DNA of 64,000 nucleotides. Origin: Bacteroidota bacterium (GTDB taxonomy: Bacteria > Bacteroidota > Bacteroidia > Chitinophagales > Chitinophagaceae). The translations under genes and the position numbers were made by a program. The notes below the pieces were generated by a model. It saw only the letters and a program-made list of their open reading frames with translations. It ran no database searches and had not been told where the DNA came from. The DNA is taken from positions 1 to 64,000 of the forward strand of contig JAFDXK010000006.1 of NCBI GenBank assembly GCA_018267965.1, read 5' to 3'. This document shows, one piece after another, positions 36,501 through 45,218 of this stretch. The stretch's first letter is position 1, and every line of letters begins with the position of its first letter.

Positions 36501-39029
36501 CTACCAATCTTCATTATCCCTAAGGTTCACATTTATTATTCCGCTACCTTTTATTCCTATTCTGAAAGCATAAAAGGTTTGGTCCAGTTGATTCCAGCCG
36601 TGAACAAAATCTACCCTGAGAAAACGAAAAGCTTTGTACCCCAAATTATCTATGCCGGCAAATGCCTCTGCTATATAATTTTTACTACCTGCGTAATAAG
36701 TATTGGTGCCTAATACTAAATACCATCTGGCTTGTCTCAGCAGAGGTATTTTATTAGTCAGCAGGCCTTTAAGTGCCCACTCAATATGTGCTTCTCCATA
36801 TAGCTTATCCGTATTGCTGTATTTATAATATCGTGCAAGTTGAAAACTATTCAAGTATGGTGCAGCGTACGTCAACAGGTTATCTGAAATATGCATCATA
36901 TCCGGCAGAGCAACATAATTGCTGGTCAAGAAACCTCCCGCAGCTATTTTATATGACACGGTACCCATCAATTTCAGGTTCATATCATCTTCTACACTAA
37001 AACGCCATTTATCATAATCTGTAACACTGTTTACTATTCCCGGAATACCTTTTTCATACTGCAGCGTAAACAATGGCATATTGCTTCCGTTAGCCACCTT
37101 ATAATCAGGATACTGCGTATACGTATACCCCGGTTTATAAGTGATACCTATTTTCAATATCGCTGCATCGTGTTGCAGCCATGGGTTGTAAGGTTGTATA
37201 GTGACAGCTACATTGTCTGTCAGATCAGGCGATTTTGACCATGTATAAGCGGTGGTATTATCCAAAGGCATTCTCCTTTGATAATCTGCCTTGATTCCAA
37301 AACTTAACCCATTACCAAAACCTCGGCTAAAAGACACAGCACCATTCCAACGCTCATATATCTTCATATAATTTTGGCCATATAACAGCGTTTCAAACGT
37401 ATTTAAGAAAGGCGACACGGTACTGTTTCGATTGAATTGGAATACATATTTGCCACCTTCTATACCTGCCCTCCAAAACTTGCCACGCCAGGCTTTATTG
37501 CTATGTACAAAATACAATCTGCCTATGCCATTGAAATGCTGGTTACCAAATCCATATCTCGCCGCGAACTTACCATTCAGAAAATTAAACGTATCTACCC
37601 TGTGTGCCCAAGTAAGTTTCAAAACCGAATTGATACCTTCTACCGAATTGAAGTTGACCATTTCATCCAGTAGAGAATTAGTAGAGAACCTGTTTTTATA
37701 CCCTTTTGTAGCGAAACTGTAGCCGCCTAAAAGCAGGTCTATGGCCTGAAATTTATTACCTCTGCGACGAACGGTGTCCAAATGCTTCGGGTCTTCCAGT
37801 TTCAAACGCAAGCTATCCTTCTCTACGTAATCTTTTACCTCCTCTGTTTTCAATGGTATTGGCCTGTTCTCAGCCCAGTATGCTGTATCTTTTTTATTCG
37901 CATCAGCTTTATAGATGCTGGTTGTTTTATTATCAAAAAGACTATCGGGTATTTTCTCGTTTACTTTTTGCTGATTATAAACCGTAACAAAATAACCGCT
38001 GATGTCAAACCCGAATATCTTGATTGAAGGATATAGCACTTGGTTCTTCACTACCCACGTATCTTTTTTCAATGGCAAGTGTACCTGCTCTATACGCAGC
38101 GTATCCAACACTTCAAGATTTGATTTTTGTGTAATGGTAAAGTTCACTCCATATATAGCCCAGTCATCTTCTACTATATATATCGTTCCATCCACCAAGG
38201 GCTCATAAGCTCTCTTTGCAGTTACCCTTATTTTATCCACGGTGTATCCGTTCTGCTTAAACTCGCCCTCGTATTTATACTTGTAATAAAACAAGGCATT
38301 ATCACTTACAGGCGATATAAAACCTCGCGGGTTGATACCTTCAAATATGTTTACATTATTTTCATAAAAAGTAACTATCGGTGGCATTTGCGACAAACCT
38401 AATCCGTTAGGATTTCCGCTTTCTCTTACTGCTTTAATTATTGTGCGCTTTCTGCCGCCTTCGGCATAATAATCAGCTTCTTCTTCGCACAGGTATAAAA
38501 TACCCTTACCAAGGCTATCTACTCCCAAATCCTCTTTCTCAATTTTTTGTCCTAATATTTTTGTTGGGGTGCTTCTGGTGCCTAACAATCCCTTCAGGTA
38601 GATATTAGATTGAAAAGAACGCACCTGGTCCAGGTGAAACTTTCTGCGTTTGATGGTTTTTCGAATCATCTCGTATGCCGGGTCTTCTGCATTCGCCTTA
38701 ACTACAAGGTTTTTCATTTCTAACGACTGTTCCTGCAACGAGAAATTGTGAGACACTTCCTGTTGTTCTGTTATTGTCAGGTTATACGTAGCAGTTTTAT
38801 AACCCATAAACTGGCAGGTTATTTTGTGCGTACCTGCACTAAGCAACAAACGGTACTCTCCGTTTTCGTTCGTTGTAGTACCCGTTGTAGTACCCTGGAT
38901 GAATACTGTAGCAAAAGGAAGAGGTTCTCCTTTGGTATCTGTTACCTTGCCTTTTAATATTCCGGCAAATACACTGCATGACAATAAAAGCAATAAAACG
39001 GTAAGGGATGATCGGTATGCGATACTCAT
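36501..39029 (-). CDS. CarboxypepD_reg-like plus DUF5686 outer-membrane protein
   Basis: 842 aa. Signal peptide 'LTVLLLLLSCSVFAG', then a carboxypeptidase regulatory-like beta-sandwich (residues ~25-105, 'LKGKVTDTKGEPLPFATVFI'), then a long DUF5686 region with 'VRSFQSNIYLKGLLG', 'VSDNALFYYKYKYEGEF' and a beta-barrel-like C-terminal half rich in aromatic strands, ending in a short acidic tail. Proteins of this class sit in the Bacteroidota outer membrane; no substrate is known. Monocistronic, same strand as the deoxynucleoside kinase downstream of it in the window order. Confidence 0.85.
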   Translation of the reverse strand: MSIAYRSSLTVLLLLLSCSVFAGILKGKVTDTKGEPLPFATVFIQGTTTGTTTNENGEYRLLLSAGTHKITCQFMGYKTATYNLTITEQQEVSHNFSLQEQSLEMKNLVVKANAEDPAYEMIRKTIKRRKFHLDQVRSFQSNIYLKGLLGTRSTPTKILGQKIEKEDLGVDSLGKGILYLCEEEADYYAEGGRKRTIIKAVRESGNPNGLGLSQMPPIVTFYENNVNIFEGINPRGFISPVSDNALFYYKYKYEGEFKQNGYTVDKIRVTAKRAYEPLVDGTIYIVEDDWAIYGVNFTITQKSNLEVLDTLRIEQVHLPLKKDTWVVKNQVLYPSIKIFGFDISGYFVTVYNQQKVNEKIPDSLFDNKTTSIYKADANKKDTAYWAENRPIPLKTEEVKDYVEKDSLRLKLEDPKHLDTVRRRGNKFQAIDLLLGGYSFATKGYKNRFSTNSLLDEMVNFNSVEGINSVLKLTWAHRVDTFNFLNGKFAARYGFGNQHFNGIGRLYFVHSNKAWRGKFWRAGIEGGKYVFQFNRNSTVSPFLNTFETLLYGQNYMKIYERWNGAVSFSRGFGNGLSFGIKADYQRRMPLDNTTAYTWSKSPDLTDNVAVTIQPYNPWLQHDAAILKIGITYKPGYTYTQYPDYKVANGSNMPLFTLQYEKGIPGIVNSVTDYDKWRFSVEDDMNLKLMGTVSYKIAAGGFLTSNYVALPDMMHISDNLLTYAAPYLNSFQLARYYKYSNTDKLYGEAHIEWALKGLLTNKIPLLRQARWYLVLGTNTYYAGSKNYIAEAFAGIDNLGYKAFRFLRVDFVHGWNQLDQTFYAFRIGIKGSGIINVNLRDNEDW

Positions 39030-39116
39030 AATAGTAAAGGTTTAGCAATAACGTAGCCTTCAACAGGTTTGTTGTTAAACTATATCGAAAAATGCTAAGG
39101 AAAAGTTACAAAAAAA

Positions 39117-39752
39117 TTAAAACAGGCCGTTTACTTGTGCATCAACTCTGCGCACCACTTCGGCAAAATCTTCTTCTTTCTCTGCAAAATTGTTTTTGTC
39201 TACATCAATAATCAGCAATGGACCGTCATTATACTGGTCTATCCAGTCATTATAAAATTTATTCAGGCGTTTCAGATAATCCAACCTGATGTTTTCTTCA
39301 TAGTCGCGTCCGCGCTTTTGTATTTGTTCAACTATGGCAGGTATAGATGCTTTGAGATATATTAACAAGTCAGGTGGCGTAACCATTTTCTTCACTGTAT
39401 CAAAAAACGATGAATAGTTTTCAAAATCTCGTTTGGTCATCAGCCCCATTTCATATAAGTTCGGAGCAAAGATGTACGCATCCTCATATATCGTACGGTC
39501 TTGTATAACCGTTTTCTTACCGTTACGTATCTCAAGCAAATGTTGCAACCTGGTATTCAAAAAGTATATCTGCAAGTTGAAAGACCAGCGGTGCATGTCG
39601 TCATAAAAATCTACCAGGTATGGATTATGGTCAATATCCTCAAAATGGGGTTCCCATTTAAAGTGCTTGGCTAGCTTGGTGGTAAGAGTGGTTTTACCCG
39701 TACCTATGTTACCTGCTACTGCTATATGTTTTATCGCTTTTTTCGGAGCCAT
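39117..39752 (-). CDS. Deoxynucleoside kinase
   Basis: 211 aa. P-loop 'VAGNIGTGKTTLTTKLAKHF', catalytic-site region 'FEDIDHNPYLVDFYDDMHRW' and the ERS/DRx motif as 'VIQDRTIYEDAYIFAPNLYE', then the lid 'QIQKRGRDYEENIRLDYLKR'. It phosphorylates deoxynucleosides (dGK/dAK-like by sequence type) in nucleotide salvage. Start ATG at 39752 is unambiguous. Confidence 0.92.
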   Translation of the reverse strand: MAPKKAIKHIAVAGNIGTGKTTLTTKLAKHFKWEPHFEDIDHNPYLVDFYDDMHRWSFNLQIYFLNTRLQHLLEIRNGKKTVIQDRTIYEDAYIFAPNLYEMGLMTKRDFENYSSFFDTVKKMVTPPDLLIYLKASIPAIVEQIQKRGRDYEENIRLDYLKRLNKFYNDWIDQYNDGPLLIIDVDKNNFAEKEEDFAEVVRRVDAQVNGLF

Positions 39753-39811
39753 AGATGCGGGGTGTTAAATTTCAATTTTCAATTCTTCTACAATATAATA
39801 AAGCTATTTCT

Positions 39812-39838
39812 AAAAAAACACCCTCTGTACAGAGGGTA
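39812..39838 (-). terminator. Terminator downstream of trpS
   Basis: Perfect ACCCTCTG/CAGAGGGT stem (loop TA), with TTTTTTT on the complement. Located 7 bp after the trpS stop. Confidence 0.8.
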
Positions 39839-39844
39839 TCACTA

Positions 39845-40849
39845 TTAATAGTAATTGATACCTATTCGTTTTCTTGCCTCTGCAATGGTAACAGACGCAC
39901 TGGCTCTGGCTTTTTCAGCCCCGTCTTTCAGTATCTTCTGTATTTTCTCCGGGTTATTCTGAAGGTCTGCAGCCTTTTCACGTATCGGGCGAATGAAATT
40001 CACCATATCCTCTCCAAGTTGTTTTTTCATATCTCCGTAGCGGATGGTACATTCATTATAGGCTTTACGGAAGGTATTGGTAGTTTCTTCTGACGAAACG
40101 AGGCTCATCAACTGGAATATATTTTGAATATAATCAGGTGCGCTGTCAAAAGAGTTATGCTCGGTTGGACCGCCATCGGTCTTGGCTTTCATTACCTTTT
40201 TGCGTATCAAATCATCGTCGTCAGCAAGGTAAAGTGTTGAATTGCCGTTTTCACTCTTACTCATTTTACCCGTACCATCAAGGCTCGGTACTTTTATCAG
40301 GCTATCGCCGTAATTAAAAGGATATGGTTCAGGAAAGGTTTCTCCATATCGGCTGTTGAACCTGTTCACAAAATTGCGCGCCATCTCTACGTGTTGCTCT
40401 TGGTCTTTACCTACAGGCACTTTTACGGCTTTATGGATAATAATATCTGCTGCCATCAAAACAGGGTAGGTCAATAGGCCAGCATTTACATTATCTGGCT
40501 GACTGCGTACTTTATCTTTAAATGTCGGTACTTTTTCCAGTTCGCCCTTATATGCCATCATATTCAGCATCAGGTATAATTCCGGTATTTCAGGCACATC
40601 GCTCTGTGCATATAATGCTACTTTCTCCGGGTCAAGTCCGCAAGCCACATTTTCTGCCACTACTCGATATACATTCGCTCTCAAATCTTTAGGGTCAGGG
40701 TGTGTAGTTAGGGAGTGATAATCTGCCACAAAAAAGAAACAATTATACTCGTCCTGCATGCGTACGTAATTGCGCATGGCACCGAAATAATTACCTAAGT
40801 GCAAATAACCTGTAGACCTGATTCCACTAACTACTATCTCTTTACTCAT
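39845..40849 (-). CDS. trpS: Tryptophanyl-tRNA synthetase
   Basis: 334 aa from ATG 40849, which gives MSKEIVVSGIRSTGYLHLGN; the in-frame extension to 41002 runs through a repeat and is rejected. Class I motifs: 'GYLHLGNYFGAMRNY' (HIGH-like) and 'GTGKMSKSENGNSTLYL' (KMSKS). A -7 element TATCTTG lies ~10 nt upstream of the ATG (40859-40865, complement). Confidence 0.97.
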   Translation of the reverse strand: MSKEIVVSGIRSTGYLHLGNYFGAMRNYVRMQDEYNCFFFVADYHSLTTHPDPKDLRANVYRVVAENVACGLDPEKVALYAQSDVPEIPELYLMLNMMAYKGELEKVPTFKDKVRSQPDNVNAGLLTYPVLMAADIIIHKAVKVPVGKDQEQHVEMARNFVNRFNSRYGETFPEPYPFNYGDSLIKVPSLDGTGKMSKSENGNSTLYLADDDDLIRKKVMKAKTDGGPTEHNSFDSAPDYIQNIFQLMSLVSSEETTNTFRKAYNECTIRYGDMKKQLGEDMVNFIRPIREKAADLQNNPEKIQKILKDGAEKARASASVTIAEARKRIGINYY

Positions 40850-40858
40850 AATGGGCTG

Positions 40859-40865
40859 CAAGATA
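40859..40865 (-). promoter_or_regulatory. Predicted trpS promoter -7 element
   Basis: Complement TATCTTG (TAnnTTG form), nine bases from the trpS ATG; supports the short start over the longer ORF. Confidence 0.45.
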
Positions 40866-40899
40866 CAAAAAGAAAAATCCCCCTGAAAAAACCCGCATT

Positions 40900-40979
40900 C
40901 GTCATTGCGAGGAGCGCTTGCGAAGCAAAGCGACAAAGCAACTTCTCTCATGGAGCGCAGCGGAATAATCTCGTCACAA
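40900..40979 (+). repeat. Palindromic interspersed unit, family A, divergent copy
   Basis: Starts CGTCATTGCGAGGAGCGCTT and ends AATCTCGTCAC like the other copies, with an inner CGCTTGC/GCAAAGCG hairpin containing a bulge. About 25 bases longer than the others because of an insertion before the right arm. Lies between trpS and the M56 gene terminator. Confidence 0.6.
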
Positions 40980-40988
40980 TAACGGCAC

Positions 40989-41015
40989 AAAAAAGCCTCC
41001 ATTTAAGAAGGCTTT
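40989..41015 (-). terminator. Terminator of the BlaI/M56 operon
   Basis: On the complement AAAGCCTTC/GGAGGCTTT (one G-U) closes a hairpin followed by a run of T. Placed 29 nt beyond the M56 gene stop at 41044. Confidence 0.65.
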
Positions 41016-41043
41016 AATCACATTTCAAAATACTTAACGCGCA

Positions 41044-42780
41044 TTATTCGGGTTGCCCGGACGCTTGCTCGTATAGTTCAGCCTCAAAATTATCTTTCGA
41101 AAGTTTTTCCATTTCTTCTTTTGACATCACTTTTCCACTTTCCTTTGCCTTTTTCTGAGCTATAGCCTTTTCCATAAAAGCATCAAATTCTTCCTTCGAC
41201 ATATCTTTTGCAGGAATAGGCACACCACTATCAAGGAGTGTTTCGGTTTTTTTCATTACCTCTTGTATATAGTCCATTTTATCTGCTTCGCTATTTATAT
41301 TCCTCGTCTTATCAGCCCCCACTCTTAACGTTACACCTATTATTTTCCCGTTAGCGTCTCTTCTAACATTTTTCGAATAGTCTTGTTTTGGCTTTTCATC
41401 TGCATTATTATCACAAGTGCCATGCTTTATTGTATTAGGGTCATTTTTTACTTCCTCTATTTTTTTCTCTATATCCCTTTGGTATTTAGCAAGATTTGTA
41501 TGTTGTACTTTCTCATACTCCTTCCTTATTTTTTCAAATTCTTTTTCTTCTGCCTTTCCGGTTTCACCATCTCCTTCAGGGTTCGACATCTGAATAGATG
41601 TACTCGGATTTTTTTCTTTACCTAATGTAAAACGAAATGGCTGCACGTATTCTACTGCTACCTTTTGTCCATTTTTCACACCCGGTTTCCATCTGGGCAT
41701 TCCATACATTACGTCCAAAGCTGGTTTGCAAAAAATAGAGTCTGTGCAACTTATAATGGTCGGGTTAATAATATCTCCTTTTTCATCTATTATAAATCGT
41801 AATCTTACCCGTCCTTCCATTTTATTTTTTCTTGCTTGTTCCGGGTATTTCAAATGCTTGCCTATGTAGTCATTCCATTCAATTGCATCAGGCATTTGCG
41901 GATATTGGTCGAGTGTTTTTATCTCGTCACCTCTCACTATATAAGATGATGTTTTATTACAACTTTGCAGCATAATAATATTAAAGGTCAGGATGAGTGT
42001 AGCAACAACAGCCACGATACCCATTGCAATGCCCAAAGGGCTGTTTTTTCTTTTGTTCAGCATCATAATTCTGCGTCTTATAGGATGAATAATAAATGAA
42101 TGTGTGAGTGGCAATGTGCAGCTGCCGAATGTCTCGGACAACAATAGTTGTCCATACTCCTGCCTGTCCATTTCCACAGCCGCATCTGCCTGGAACTCGT
42201 GTATTTGTTTTAACTCTTTTTTTATAGCTTGCAGTATCAGGTTCGGCCATAGCAAACATTGCACAATGTTCAGAAATACAATATCTGTAGAATGTTTTAA
42301 CCTTACGTGTGCTACCTCATGTTTGATAACAGTTGCTTCAATATCTTCTGCTGGCAGTAATATATAATGCATCCAGCTTCCCGGCCCGTAGCCTGTATTG
42401 AGCAGTATGGTATAATCTTCTTCTACTATCGCTGTTGCTTTATTGATAACTCTTTTTAGCTGCAACCATTTTCTAGTAAAGACTAACAGCATCAACACAA
42501 CTACTGCCATATACCCTACTAATAGCCAATTGATGGTTTCATATATATTGGTTTGTTTGGCAACACCTGCAATCGCTTCAGGCAATTGCACATAAAGCGA
42601 ATCTTGTTCTACTTTTTTACTAAGTGATGGCAGTTGTATAAAAGGCAACAAAACCGGTAACACAGATATCGTCAGTAAATACACCCTGTTAAAATGATGC
42701 ATGGCTTTATTGCGCAACAACAGCATATATACCATATACAATATGCCTGTGTACAGTATGACTTGTGCGAGGTACAGCAT
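41044..42780 (-). CDS. M56-family (BlaR1-like) membrane metallopeptidase with TonB-type domain
   Basis: 578 aa. Several N-terminal membrane helices, then the zinc site HEVAH at residues 154-158, another helix around 255-275 ('IAMGIVAVVATLILTFNIIM') and a periplasmic TonB C-terminal-like domain ('KYPEQARKNKMEGRVRLRFI', 'PALDVMYGMPRWKPG'). The final ~180 residues are Lys/Glu-rich and may be unstructured. Unlike BlaR1 there is no penicillin-binding domain; the TonB-like domain is likely the sensor. It sits 3 bp after a BlaI-type repressor gene, the usual pairing, so it probably inactivates that repressor on a signal. Confidence 0.9.
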   Translation of the reverse strand: MLYLAQVILYTGILYMVYMLLLRNKAMHHFNRVYLLTISVLPVLLPFIQLPSLSKKVEQDSLYVQLPEAIAGVAKQTNIYETINWLLVGYMAVVVLMLLVFTRKWLQLKRVINKATAIVEEDYTILLNTGYGPGSWMHYILLPAEDIEATVIKHEVAHVRLKHSTDIVFLNIVQCLLWPNLILQAIKKELKQIHEFQADAAVEMDRQEYGQLLLSETFGSCTLPLTHSFIIHPIRRRIMMLNKRKNSPLGIAMGIVAVVATLILTFNIIMLQSCNKTSSYIVRGDEIKTLDQYPQMPDAIEWNDYIGKHLKYPEQARKNKMEGRVRLRFIIDEKGDIINPTIISCTDSIFCKPALDVMYGMPRWKPGVKNGQKVAVEYVQPFRFTLGKEKNPSTSIQMSNPEGDGETGKAEEKEFEKIRKEYEKVQHTNLAKYQRDIEKKIEEVKNDPNTIKHGTCDNNADEKPKQDYSKNVRRDANGKIIGVTLRVGADKTRNINSEADKMDYIQEVMKKTETLLDSGVPIPAKDMSKEEFDAFMEKAIAQKKAKESGKVMSKEEMEKLSKDNFEAELYEQASGQPE

Positions 42781-42783
42781 AGC

Positions 42784-43164
42784 TTATTTTTTATCAGGTG
42801 ATTGTTTGAGTTCTTTCAATATGGCTTCCAGTTCTTTTACACTGATATCTTTTTCCTGGGCAAAGAAGGACAGCATATTGGCAAATGAACCTTCGAAGTA
42901 TTTTTTCACAAACTGGTTCATTGTTTTTTTACTGTATTCATCTTTCTGCACCAGCGGATAATACCTGTTCGATTTACCAAACGATTCAAAGCCTATAAAG
43001 CCTTTATCGCACAATATCTTAATGATGGTACTTACTGTATTATAGTGCGGCTTAGGTTCGGGCAGCATATCTACAATATCTTTTACAAAGGCCTTATCAA
43101 GCTGCCATAGCGCCTGCATTATTTCTTCTTCAGCCTTGGTCAGTGTTTTGAGTGATGTTTTCAT
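42784..43164 (-). CDS. BlaI/MecI/CopY-family transcriptional repressor
   Basis: 126 aa. Winged helix: 'TKAEEEIMQALWQLDKAFVKDIVDML' and 'HYNTVSTIIKILCDKGFIGFE' (recognition helix). These repressors are cut by the M56 peptidase encoded 3 bp downstream. The first base of its start lies 19 bp from a pair of perfect dyads (43183-43219) that fit operators. Confidence 0.92.
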   Translation of the reverse strand: MKTSLKTLTKAEEEIMQALWQLDKAFVKDIVDMLPEPKPHYNTVSTIIKILCDKGFIGFESFGKSNRYYPLVQKDEYSKKTMNQFVKKYFEGSFANMLSFFAQEKDISVKELEAILKELKQSPDKK

Positions 43165-43182
43165 ATACTATCAACTAACATT

Positions 43183-43219
43183 TTAGTAAATCTACTAATT
43201 CTTTAGTTAAACAACTAAA
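43183..43219. promoter_or_regulatory. Tandem dyad operators of the BlaI-type repressor
   Basis: TTAGTA-AATC-TACTAA (43183-43198) and TTTAGTT-AAAC-AACTAAA (43202-43219), both perfect, with centres 20 bp apart, so on the same face of DNA. A third half-site TTAGTT follows at 43223-43228. On the complement a TTG, 17 nt, TAGATTTA promoter-like pair overlaps both dyads, so binding would block transcription of the BlaI/M56 genes. Confidence 0.65.
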
Positions 43220-43275
43220 TTTTTAGTTAAAATAAATTTTTATTTCAAAATGATGACAGAATGAGATTTTTATTT

Positions 43276-43283
43276 TAGATTTG
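43276..43283 (+). promoter_or_regulatory. Predicted -7 element of the Nramp-Usp gene
   Basis: TAGATTTG, matching TAnnTTTG, 23 nt before the ATG at 43307. It lies 57 bp from the BlaI-type dyads, so shared control is possible. Confidence 0.5.
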
Positions 43284-43306
43284 CCTAAAATTATTTTTAG
43301 AGTACA

Positions 43307-45184
43307 ATGAACTCACTGAACACTGATAAATCATTATCAGATGTACATAGCACAATAGATCCTTCAAGCCGCAAAACCCCTTGGAGAAAAATTGCTGCCT
43401 TCTTCGGGCCTGCATACCTGGTGAGTGTCGGTTATATGGACCCTGGCAACTGGGCTACAGACCTTGCAGGTGGCAGCCAATTCGGTTATAAACTATTATG
43501 GGTGTTGCTCATGAGCAACCTCATGGCGCTATTACTACAAGCACTAAGTTCTCGTTTGGGTATTGTACAGAGCAAAGACCTGGCGCAGTGCAATCGCGAA
43601 GTATATCCACGCAGTGTCAATTTCATTTTATACATACTTGCAGAACTCGCCATTGCCGCCTGCGATCTTGCTGAAGTGTTGGGTATGGCAGTGGGTTTAC
43701 AATTATTATTAGGAATCCCGCTACTATGGGGTGTAGGCATTACACTACTCGATACATTATTACTACTCTACTTACAAAAAATGGGAATGCGTCGTATGGA
43801 AGCATTCATCATTGCATTGGTTATTATTATTGGAGGTTGTTTTCTTACAGAGATATTTTTTGCAAAGCCAAACGTCAGCGAGTTAGTAACAGGCTTTGTT
43901 CCATCTATTCCCAACAGTACAGCATTATATATTGCCATTGGTATCATTGGTGCTACGGTAATGCCGCATAACTTATACCTGCACTCAGCATTGGTACAAA
44001 CCCGCAAAATAAATCGCGATGATGCTTCTATAAAACGAGCCATCCACCTCAATGTTTGGGATAGTGTCATTGCCCTGAACGCTGCGTTGTTTGTAAATGC
44101 TGCCATACTCATTCTCGCTGCAGCAGTCTTTCACGCTTCGGGTAGAAATGTAGCGGCGCTGAAAGATGCTCACGAATTACTGGCACCACTTCTGGGCACC
44201 AAATGGGCTTCGCATTTATTTGCCATTGCATTGATTGCTGCAGGGCAAAGCTCTACTGTTACAGGTACACTCGCAGGACAAATTGTAATGGAAGGTTACC
44301 TGCGTCTTCGTATCAATCCTCTATTACGCCGCCTTATCACACGCTTATTAGCTATAGTACCTGCTGTATTGGTGATATGGATAATGGGCGAAGCTGAGGT
44401 AGATAGCATGCTGGTGTTCAGTCAGGTGTTATTGAGTATGCAACTGGCATTTGCAGTCATACCATTGATACATTTTGTGAGCGACAAAAAACGCATGGGC
44501 AATTTTGCCATTAAACCAATAGTAAAAATTGCAGCATGGGTTATAGCGTTGATAATTGTTGCACTAAATCTTAAATTAGTATACGATACTGCGCTCGACT
44601 GGATAACTCTAAGCAATAACCTATTCATTAAAGGGTTGATTGTCGCTGGCGAATTAGGATTGGTAACACTACTCGCTATTACAGTAATATACCCTTTCAT
44701 ATTACGCCGCAGAGAAGCCAGTGTGAGTATACACAAAGAGTTACAAATGGATGCATTGTACACAACTGTGTCAAAACCTTTTAGCAAAGTGGCTTTAGCA
44801 CTCGACTATAGCGACAAAGACCAGCGTGTCATACAATATGCCATGCAATTGGGTAATGCCAATACAGAATACATACTCATTCACATAGTAGAAAGTGCAC
44901 AAGCCCGTGTATGGGAAGATGAAGCTCATGACTACGAAACGAAAAAAGATAAAGAACATCTAAATGAATACGTAAAATTCATGCAGGCTAAAAATTACAA
45001 AGCCACCGGTGTACTTGGTTTCAAAAAACGCACTTCAGAAATTGCACGCATTGTCAAAGAACAGCAGTGTGATTTATTGGTACTCGGTAGTCACGGACAC
45101 AAAACAGTGAAAGACTTCATCTTCGGAGAAACTATCAATACGCTCCGCCACATGGTAGATATCCCGGTATTTATAGCCAAATAA
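43307..45184 (+). CDS. Nramp-family divalent metal transporter fused to a universal stress protein domain
   Basis: 625 aa. Residues ~20-475 are an Nramp/MntH-type transporter of about 11-12 helices with the metal-site motif 'MDPGNWATDLAGGSQFGY' in TM1 and 'MPHNLYLHSALVQ' in TM6. Residues ~485-625 are a cytoplasmic Usp domain ('FSKVALALDYSDKDQRVIQY', 'DLLVLGSHGHKTVKDFIFGE'); its last nucleotide-binding position is GE instead of G(S/T), so ATP binding is uncertain. Imports Mn2+ or Fe2+ with protons. The Usp part may gate transport with the cell's energy or nucleotide state. Divergent from the BlaI/M56 pair. Confidence 0.9.
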   Translation: MNSLNTDKSLSDVHSTIDPSSRKTPWRKIAAFFGPAYLVSVGYMDPGNWATDLAGGSQFGYKLLWVLLMSNLMALLLQALSSRLGIVQSKDLAQCNREVYPRSVNFILYILAELAIAACDLAEVLGMAVGLQLLLGIPLLWGVGITLLDTLLLLYLQKMGMRRMEAFIIALVIIIGGCFLTEIFFAKPNVSELVTGFVPSIPNSTALYIAIGIIGATVMPHNLYLHSALVQTRKINRDDASIKRAIHLNVWDSVIALNAALFVNAAILILAAAVFHASGRNVAALKDAHELLAPLLGTKWASHLFAIALIAAGQSSTVTGTLAGQIVMEGYLRLRINPLLRRLITRLLAIVPAVLVIWIMGEAEVDSMLVFSQVLLSMQLAFAVIPLIHFVSDKKRMGNFAIKPIVKIAAWVIALIIVALNLKLVYDTALDWITLSNNLFIKGLIVAGELGLVTLLAITVIYPFILRRREASVSIHKELQMDALYTTVSKPFSKVALALDYSDKDQRVIQYAMQLGNANTEYILIHIVESAQARVWEDEAHDYETKKDKEHLNEYVKFMQAKNYKATGVLGFKKRTSEIARIVKEQQCDLLVLGSHGHKTVKDFIFGETINTLRHMVDIPVFIAK

Positions 45185-45218
45185 GCAATAAACCATTCTC
45201 TGCTGCGTTATCATAGCA

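Noticed and set aside
40850..41002. N-terminal extension of TrpS to 41002
   Set aside because: It runs through the family-A repeat; the ATG at 40849 matches the known TrpS start and follows a promoter element.
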